From Microcoleaceae cyanobacterium UBA11344 (lineage in GTDB: Bacteria > Cyanobacteriota > Cyanobacteriia > Cyanobacteriales > Microcoleaceae): DNA of 28,862 nt. This document shows positions 23,900 to 28,862 of the stretch, piece after piece. The position numbers and the translations under genes are program-made. The notes beneath the pieces are model-generated. The model had not been told where the DNA came from and did no database searches. It was given only the letters and a program-made list of their open reading frames with translations. Numbering within the stretch: position 1 is the first letter of the stretch; each line of letters begins with the position of its first letter. The DNA is taken from the NCBI GenBank assembly GCA_003483675.1, contig DMYK01000175.1, positions 1 to 28,862 on the forward strand. The letters are read 5' to 3'.

Positions 23900-24865
23900 C
23901 TACACATAAATGTGATCGAAGATAGTTTGCTGCTCTGGGAAAGGACTAGATTTAGCAAAGGCGATAGCTTCTTCTAGTTCGAGTGATATCTCCTTTTCCA
24001 TCTCCTCTAGTTCCGCTTCTGTCAGAAGTCGATGCTTTAACAATTGCATCTGGGTATGCTGAATTGGACAACGCTCTTTCCATTCTAGAAATTCGGTCTC
24101 TGTGCGATAACCTATGTGATTGTCGTAGTTATGACCGCAATGTTCCCGCCAGCGATAGGTTTTAAACTCCAAAAAAGTTGCACCACCTCCACTTCTAGCT
24201 CGCTCAACGGCTTCCCTCGCCATCTGATAAACTTGCTCTACATCGTTGCCGTTTTCTTGAAAACTGGGAATATTATGTGCTTGAGCGAGGGTGTACACTT
24301 CACGCTTTGCTGGCTGTCGCTCACTCAGAGGCGTATAAACAGAGTAAAAATTATTCTCGCATACAAAGACAATTGGCAAGTTTTTTAGGGCAGCAAAATT
24401 AAGACTCTCGTGGAACACGCCCTCCTCACAAGCGCCCTCCCCAAAGAATATAACAACCACTTTATTCAATCTCTGCATCATCGCGCCAAAAGCCGCCCCT
24501 ACTCCTACAGGAATAGTACCCCCCACAATCGGAGTAGAACCAATAAATCCCGCATCTAAGTCTACTAAGTGCATCGATCCACCTTTACCTTGGCAACAGC
24601 CAGTGGCTTTTCCGTACATTTCAGCCCAAAAAGCCTTCAAGTTGCCTCCCATTGCTAGATAGTGACCGTGAGCTCGATGACCGCTAAACACTGCATCTGT
24701 TGGGGTAAGGGTGGCACAAACTCCAGCAGCTACAGCCTCCTGACCGATACACAAGTGTACTGGACAACGCATTTCCTGTTGTGGGTAAAGTTCGACGATT
24801 TTCTCTTCCACTCGGCGGATGCGGAGCATCGAGAAAAAGAGTTGTTTGAGCAGTTCTGTGGTCAT
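23900..24865 (-). CDS. Thiamine-diphosphate E1 component, alpha subunit
   Basis: A 321-residue E1 alpha protein. The thiamine-diphosphate/metal motif is GEGACEEGVFHESLNFAALK running to CENN, with Glu instead of the usual Asp in GDG. The N-terminal GQEAVAAGVCATL, SGHRAHGHYLA and GKGGSMHLVD blocks are intact. The loop that is YRYRGHS in pyruvate dehydrogenase reads YRWREHCGHNYDNHIGYR, a variant I associate with E1-like enzymes of glycan clusters rather than energy metabolism. It starts with ATG at 24865 and lies 63 bases downstream of an SDR gene. Together with the beta subunit it would form a ThDP enzyme that adds an acyl unit from pyruvate or another 2-oxoacid. Confidence 0.9.
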   Translation of the reverse strand: MTTELLKQLFFSMLRIRRVEEKIVELYPQQEMRCPVHLCIGQEAVAAGVCATLTPTDAVFSGHRAHGHYLAMGGNLKAFWAEMYGKATGCCQGKGGSMHLVDLDAGFIGSTPIVGGTIPVGVGAAFGAMMQRLNKVVVIFFGEGACEEGVFHESLNFAALKNLPIVFVCENNFYSVYTPLSERQPAKREVYTLAQAHNIPSFQENGNDVEQVYQMAREAVERARSGGGATFLEFKTYRWREHCGHNYDNHIGYRTETEFLEWKERCPIQHTQMQLLKHRLLTEAELEEMEKEISLELEEAIAFAKSSPFPEQQTIFDHIYV

Positions 24866-24928
24866 AGTAAAAATTATTTAGTCTATCGATGATATAGAAT
24901 ACCCTCTGTCTTAAAATCTCCCTTTGAT

Positions 24929-25918
24929 TTACTTAAGGCTCAGTCCTTGCATGGTCTTAATGTTGTAATACCGAATATCGGTCATGGAATTAGGGATCAG
25001 ATTGGCCTGAAAAGCATCAGCTAAATCCTTAACCGCGTCTTCAATCGTATGCTGTGGCACAAAACCCAATTCCCTCTTAATCTTCTCAGAAGAAATATGA
25101 TAAGAACGGTTATCGTTAGTAGGAGTTGTCACAATTTCTACCTTTTCCCCTACCACATTTCGCACCATCTCCGCTATTTCCGTAACTGTATGATTTTCAT
25201 AACCCGCGTTGAAAATCTTACCATCGATCGCGTCATCAGCCCACTGGAGCGACTTGATATAAAGGTCGGTCATATCCTCAATGTGAATATTTGGCCGCTT
25301 TTGCCCTCCTCCAAACACAGTAATTTTGCCGTTATTAATCGCATGATTGGTCAGAATATTCACTGTTAAATCCAACCGCAAGCGAGGAGAATAACCGCAC
25401 ACTGTCGCAGGCCGCAGAATCAAGGTGACAAACCCCGGTTCCCGATTTGCTAACAACACTTCTTCACAAAGAGCTTTATACTTAGAATAATCTGTTAACG
25501 GTTGCAGTGGCAATTCTTCATCAACATTTTCGGTTTCTTTAATTCCATAAACGCTGGAAGATGAAGCATAAATAAACCGCTTAACGCCATTGACTTTAGC
25601 AACATCTACTAAGTCAACAAAAGCATCATAGTTAATAGACTTACCCAAGCCAGGATCTAATTCAAAACTGGGGTCATTAGAAATGCAAGCTAGATGGATA
25701 ACAGCATCGCATCCGGGTATAATTTTTTCGAGGAGTGGGCGATCGCGAATATCTCCCTTAATCTCTTCTAACCCCGGATGGTCTTTGACTGCGGATAGAA
25801 CATCTGATCCATAAATGTACAAATCCACAACCTTAACTCGATATCCAGCTTGAAGTAGTTTAGGGACTAGAACAGCCCCCACATAACCCGCTCCGCCTGT
25901 GACTAAAACTTGTTGCAT
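24929..25918 (-). CDS. NAD-dependent sugar epimerase/dehydratase (extended SDR)
   Basis: About 329 residues. The Rossmann motif is VTGGAGYVGAVLV, and the catalytic pair is in DYSKYKALCE (Tyr147, Lys151 counted from the upstream GTG), with Ser in YASSSSVYG. LRPATVCGYSPRLRLD, the HIEDMTDLYIKSL block and a C-terminal RELGFVPQHTIEDAV fit nucleotide-sugar epimerases, 4,6-dehydratases and reductases. It cannot be assigned to HldD from the motifs seen. There is a GTG at 25927 and an ATG at 25918, both with acceptable SD-like sequences (GAGGA or AGGG); ATG is taken here. It is followed by the E1 pair. Confidence 0.82.
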   Translation of the reverse strand: MQQVLVTGGAGYVGAVLVPKLLQAGYRVKVVDLYIYGSDVLSAVKDHPGLEEIKGDIRDRPLLEKIIPGCDAVIHLACISNDPSFELDPGLGKSINYDAFVDLVDVAKVNGVKRFIYASSSSVYGIKETENVDEELPLQPLTDYSKYKALCEEVLLANREPGFVTLILRPATVCGYSPRLRLDLTVNILTNHAINNGKITVFGGGQKRPNIHIEDMTDLYIKSLQWADDAIDGKIFNAGYENHTVTEIAEMVRNVVGEKVEIVTTPTNDNRSYHISSEKIKRELGFVPQHTIEDAVKDLADAFQANLIPNSMTDIRYYNIKTMQGLSLK

Positions 25919-25978
25919 TTGATTCACCCTAAATTCCTCAATTACTTTGAACTTGGTAGGACTTACGCATTGGGGCCG

Positions 25979-26045
25979 AGAAACCGGGTTGTTTCACGAA
26001 ATACTTCGTTGGATCATCGCAGATTCGGTAAAAAACCCGGTTTCT
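25979..26045. repeat. Inverted repeat (AGAAACCGGGTT family)
   Basis: AGAAACCGGGTT (25979-25990) and AACCCGGTTTCT (26034-26045) are perfect reverse complements. The upstream GTAGGACTTACGCAT is another repeat word I know from filamentous cyanobacteria. It fills most of the 195-base gap between the GmhB-like gene and the SDR gene. Just past it, at 26089-26097, CAGATGTCT recalls the end of the 8981 and 12417 elements. Confidence 0.65.
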
Positions 26046-26113
26046 GACCACCCGTGCGGGTTAATAAACCCTTGACGGGCTCTTTGCCAGATGTCTAATA
26101 TTAATTATCCCAC

Positions 26114-26719
26114 TCAAGGTGTTACATTCAACATTTTTGACTCATTTTGGATTAAATCCATAATTTCTGGCATTGACGAAACTACCGTTATTTGCTCATA
26201 AAATGGAGATTTAGACAACTCTTGCTGTTCCTGTATTCCATAGCCAGTTTTAACCAGAAAAGCTTTCATACCTAACTGCAAACCAGGCTCTAAATCCCTG
26301 AGTCTATCCCCGATCGCCCAGCATCGCGTCGGATCTAAACTATGGTGGGCGATCGCTTGGAGAAATAACCCAGGCGACGGCTTGCGACAGTCACAAACGT
26401 AACTATACTGGATAACTTGACCTTGCGGGTGATGGGGACAGTAATAAAAATCTGCGATCGCCCCGGTCGCAGCTTCAGCATCCCGTCGCATTTTACCATT
26501 AACTACCCCCACTGCTTCCACTGGGAAATAACCCCTAGCTACTCCCGATTGATTAGTCAGCACAAATACTGGGATGTCCTGAGTATTCAGGAATTTTAGC
26601 GCCTCCAGCACTCCCGGAATCCACTCAATTTGGTCGGGGTGGCTGAGGAAGTGGCTATCTTCAATTAGAGTGCCATCGCGATCGCACAAAATTGCTTGCG
26701 GCTTGCTAAAAGATGGCAT
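26114..26719 (-). CDS. gmhB: D-glycero-manno-heptose 1,7-bisphosphate 7-phosphatase
   Basis: A 201-residue HAD-IIIA phosphatase. The nucleophile motif is CDRDGTLIED (Asp13, Asp15), TNQSG (55-59) is motif II, CRKP (Lys113) motif III and GDRLRD (Asp138, Asp142) motif IV. A zinc site typical of GmhB/HisB-type phosphatases is present as C94-P-H96 and C109-D-C111. In the heptose pathway it removes the C7 phosphate of heptose 1,7-bisphosphate. It begins two bases after the HldE-like gene stop, a tight operon arrangement that strongly supports this substrate over histidinol phosphate. Confidence 0.92.
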   Translation of the reverse strand: MPSFSKPQAILCDRDGTLIEDSHFLSHPDQIEWIPGVLEALKFLNTQDIPVFVLTNQSGVARGYFPVEAVGVVNGKMRRDAEAATGAIADFYYCPHHPQGQVIQYSYVCDCRKPSPGLFLQAIAHHSLDPTRCWAIGDRLRDLEPGLQLGMKAFLVKTGYGIQEQQELSKSPFYEQITVVSSMPEIMDLIQNESKMLNVTP

Positions 26720-26721
26720 CT

Positions 26722-28269
26722 TTATACCTTTAAAACTGTAGTAGCAAATTTCAACAACCGAGCTTTTTCTACTGGTTCAGCATTCCCAAGAGTATTAGCC
26801 GCGATCGCCCCAGCCAAATTCCCCAGCAGCGAACCAACTGCGATCGGTAATTCCAACTTCGCGCTCAAGCTAGCCAGAGCAAAAAACGCATCACCCGCCC
26901 CAATTGTATCCTTCACCGCCAAAGTCATTGCTGGACTCACATCTTCTTCTCCTTTAGCATTCATTCCCAACGCTCCCGAAGAACCTAAAGTGAGCCATCC
27001 TTGCTGAGCATCTAGATGTTGGAACAAACCTTTAAGCAGATAATTGTGGTCTCCGTAACGGCTAGAAAAAGCTAAGCGTAGTTCTTGTTCATCCAAGCAA
27101 AAAACATCAGCTCGGCGGTACTTAGTAATTAAGTTATAGCCGTAATTTGCACTATTTGTTTGGCAGTTCAAAGCTAAAAAAGGAGCTTCATTTTGAACCA
27201 AATCCATCAGTTCAGAATCTAGCAATCCATGTCCATAATCTGCCACCACCACCATGTCATAATCCCGAATCGTTTTCCGCAAACGATCTAACAAATTTTG
27301 CCGATAATTGGGAGCAGGCCCTTCTTCTTGCAGCTCATTAATAGAAAACAGCTTGCTGTAATTATCCCTCATTCCCTGCCGCTCAATGTAACGGCGTTTG
27401 GTTGTGGTTGCCGCACCATTTTCATATTGTAAATCTAGGCGAATACCGCCATTTATGTTATTCAAAATCAAGCTGTGAATGTCTGGCTCATTCCCCACCA
27501 CACCAGCCACGGTTACAGAGTCTACAAAACTAGCGATGTGGCGGGCAATAGCCAAAGAACCCCCTAGATGCTGCTCTTTCTTCAAAAAGCGAGTCGAAAT
27601 AACTCTGCCTTTAGAAGTCAAACCCTGCACTGTACAGTGAACAAATTCATCAATAATGACGTCGCCTAATACTAGGACTTTGAGCTTTTGCATCGCATCA
27701 ACGCCCTTGCGAATCGCCTCAAAAGGGTATTGCTGGCTGAATTGGATGGCATAGCTTTTGATCTGCGGTGGCAACACATCCGTGTAGTTGTTTAGCAGCC
27801 TTGTTGAGCTAAAGACAATCTCGCCTGTATAGCGAATTTCACCACCATAAGCTTTGACTCGATCGGCTTCCCGGTCAATATTTTTAGTAACATCTTGACT
27901 GTGGTCAGCATATTCGTGACCTTTGCAGTAAAAATTTGGCTGAACGCGATCGAGCACATCTAAAGCTGTGGCAACAGGAGCCAATAGCACGTAGTCTACG
28001 CAAGCTAAAGAGGCAATAGAATAAAGTCGCAAATCGTCAGAAAAAACAGGTCTTCCGGGGCCACGATTGACGTAATGAGCTGCGGTAATGGAAACTACCA
28101 ATACATCTCCCAAAGCTTTGGCTTCTTGCAAGTGGGCAATGTGACCGGGGTGAAGCAGGTCAAACACCCCATGACAGAGAACTATCTTACGGTTCTGCTC
28201 TCGGAAATTAGCAAGTACCTCTTTACAAGTTTCAAAATCAAGATATTTTTCTGTGTTCTTTGTCAGCAT
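26722..28269 (-). CDS. hldE: HldE-like bifunctional heptose adenylyltransferase/kinase with swapped domain order
   Basis: About 515 residues from the ATG at 28269 (a TTG at 28296 would add nine). The N-terminal part (about 20-160) is a nucleotidyltransferase: KIVLCHGVFDLLHPGHIAHL, with HPGH, and IVFSSTRLLN, the late SSTR motif. The C-terminal part (about 185-515) is a PfkB-family sugar kinase: LVLGDVIIDEF, HLGGSLAIARHIASF, and DTIGAGDAFF with the catalytic Asp. In E. coli HldE the kinase is first and the adenylyltransferase second, so this protein is the reverse arrangement, in one open frame. It would phosphorylate heptose 7-phosphate at C1 and later attach AMP. No good SD precedes either start. 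It lies 172 bases downstream of the partial coiled-coil gene and is tightly linked to gmhB. Confidence 0.88.
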   Translation of the reverse strand: MLTKNTEKYLDFETCKEVLANFREQNRKIVLCHGVFDLLHPGHIAHLQEAKALGDVLVVSITAAHYVNRGPGRPVFSDDLRLYSIASLACVDYVLLAPVATALDVLDRVQPNFYCKGHEYADHSQDVTKNIDREADRVKAYGGEIRYTGEIVFSSTRLLNNYTDVLPPQIKSYAIQFSQQYPFEAIRKGVDAMQKLKVLVLGDVIIDEFVHCTVQGLTSKGRVISTRFLKKEQHLGGSLAIARHIASFVDSVTVAGVVGNEPDIHSLILNNINGGIRLDLQYENGAATTTKRRYIERQGMRDNYSKLFSINELQEEGPAPNYRQNLLDRLRKTIRDYDMVVVADYGHGLLDSELMDLVQNEAPFLALNCQTNSANYGYNLITKYRRADVFCLDEQELRLAFSSRYGDHNYLLKGLFQHLDAQQGWLTLGSSGALGMNAKGEEDVSPAMTLAVKDTIGAGDAFFALASLSAKLELPIAVGSLLGNLAGAIAANTLGNAEPVEKARLLKFATTVLKV

Positions 28270-28441
28270 CTTTGAACTAAATGGTGTAATTTCCAACTCT
28301 GACGGGCTTGCATACCCGCGTTGCGAGACGGGAGAATCCCAGCTTTCTAACTATACCAGGTGATGTTCGCGATCGCAGCTTCCCGGTGGCTATTTTAAAC
28401 ACGAGACTCGGATTTAAGCCTAATGTTCCCGCCACCTCAAC

Positions 28442-28862
28442 CTAGAGCCGCCCTACTTTGGTTTTAACAGCAAGAACACGCCTCATCAATTCTTTCCATT
28501 CGAGTGAATTACTCAGGGAGTTCGTATCGAGATACTCGCCTTTTTCCAAGGAAAAGCGACCAAAATTTTCCAACCAGTTCACAATAGTTTCTGTCGGTGA
28601 GAAAGGCGTACAATTCAAAGATTTCTGTAGAGAATGAGACATCCCAGCCCTATCGTGGTTGCGATAAGCATACCAGGCTTCCCAGACTAGGACGCCGTAC
28701 TGCACCTGGTTGTTTTCATCTGTATTTTTGACAGCACTTTGCTGAAAACGCCATCTCTCTAATTCCCCCGCAGTTTTGTGGAGTTGCGACTGCGACTGTT
28801 CTAATTCTTGCCGAGTTTTGTGCAGTTGCGATTGCGACTGTTCCAATTCTTCCTGAGTTTGA
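28442..28862 (-). CDS. C-terminal end of a coiled-coil protein (5' end outside window)
   Basis: The minus-strand frame is open to the right edge, so the gene starts beyond the window; a TTG at 28846 is not a credible start. The visible N-terminal side repeats a 14-residue unit (ELEQSQSQLHKT, charged and Gln-rich), expected to form a coiled coil. The C-terminal 100 residues (VQYGVLVWEAWYAYRNHDRA, NWLENFGRFSLEKGEYLDTN, LEWKELMRRVL) match a tail I recall at the end of cyanobacterial glycosyltransferases and FkbM/TPR-type proteins, but this is memory only. It would be the first visible gene of the minus-strand run. Function not assigned. Confidence 0.7.
   Translation of the reverse strand, partial: QTQEELEQSQSQLHKTRQELEQSQSQLHKTAGELERWRFQQSAVKNTDENNQVQYGVLVWEAWYAYRNHDRAGMSHSLQKSLNCTPFSPTETIVNWLENFGRFSLEKGEYLDTNSLSNSLEWKELMRRVLAVKTKVGRL
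28772..28862 (-). repeat. 42-bp tandem repeat in the coiled-coil gene
   Basis: On the plus strand AGTTTTGTG at 28772, AGTTTTGTG at 28814 and AGTTTGA at 28856 mark a 42-base period (14 codons, in frame). It may continue outside the window. Confidence 0.75.

Noticed and set aside
22833..24865. Housekeeping pyruvate dehydrogenase genes
   Set aside because: No E2/E3 nearby, a variant alpha-subunit loop (REHCGHNYDN), and SDR sugar genes on both sides.
24929..25918. HldD (ADP-heptose 6-epimerase)
   Set aside because: It is an extended SDR, but HldD-specific blocks as I remember them are not visible, so the specific name is not supported.
28772..28862. Possible CRISPR-like or regulatory tandem repeat
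   Set aside because: The 42-bp units are in frame with a coiled-coil protein, have no spacers and are best explained as coding repeats.

Overview
The window looks like a piece of a filamentous cyanobacterial chromosome (Microcoleus/Oscillatoria-like is my guess). The reasons are very frequent HIP1 octamers (GCGATCGC, at least fifteen by eye in 28.9 kb), cyanobacterial palindromic repeats in the intergenic gaps, a Uma2-family (DUF820) gene, and many TPR-fusion enzymes. No rRNA, tRNA, transposase or CRISPR array was seen.

Layout. The left edge (1-1361) holds two plus-strand genes: the tail of a TPR-like protein and a Uma2-family protein. Everything from 1543 to the right edge is on the minus strand, so transcription runs right to left. 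It ends at a strong-looking intrinsic terminator at 1461-1501. In transcription order the minus-strand genes are: a coiled-coil protein cut by the window edge; a heptose-phosphate kinase/adenylyltransferase with its two domains in the reverse of the enterobacterial order; a GmhB-type bisphosphatase; an SDR sugar epimerase; a two-subunit thiamine-diphosphate E1 enzyme (alpha, beta); a 4,6-dehydratase-like SDR; three TPR-fusion enzymes in a row (TylF-type methyltransferase, sulfotransferase, TIGR04372-type glycosyltransferase); a B12-binding radical SAM enzyme; a methyltransferase; a zinc alcohol dehydrogenase; a tandem methyltransferase protein; a phytanoyl-CoA-dioxygenase-like enzyme; a radical SAM/SPASM enzyme; two SDRs; a Nudix hydrolase; a GmhA-like sugar isomerase; and a second TPR-TIGR04372 protein.

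How it fits together (inference). This is a large gene cluster for a heavily decorated glycan or glycoconjugate. GmhA-like, HldE-like and GmhB functions together would make an ADP-heptose. The SDRs, the E1 pair, two radical SAM enzymes, a dioxygenase and an alcohol dehydrogenase would remodel the sugar. Methyltransferases and a sulfotransferase would cap it, and the TIGR04372 proteins may transfer it. The E1 pair has no E2/E3 beside it and sits between sugar-nucleotide SDRs. That suggests acyl transfer to a keto-sugar (a two-carbon branch) rather than central metabolism. Four of the enzymes share almost the same N-terminal TPR array with different C-terminal catalytic domains, which suggests a common docking partner.

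Intergenic DNA holds several inverted-repeat elements: a nested-palindrome element of about 364 bp at 4345-4708, two related 71-82 bp elements at 8981-9051 and 12417-12498, and another palindrome at 25979-26045. All functions are read from motifs and remembered family features; no database search was run.
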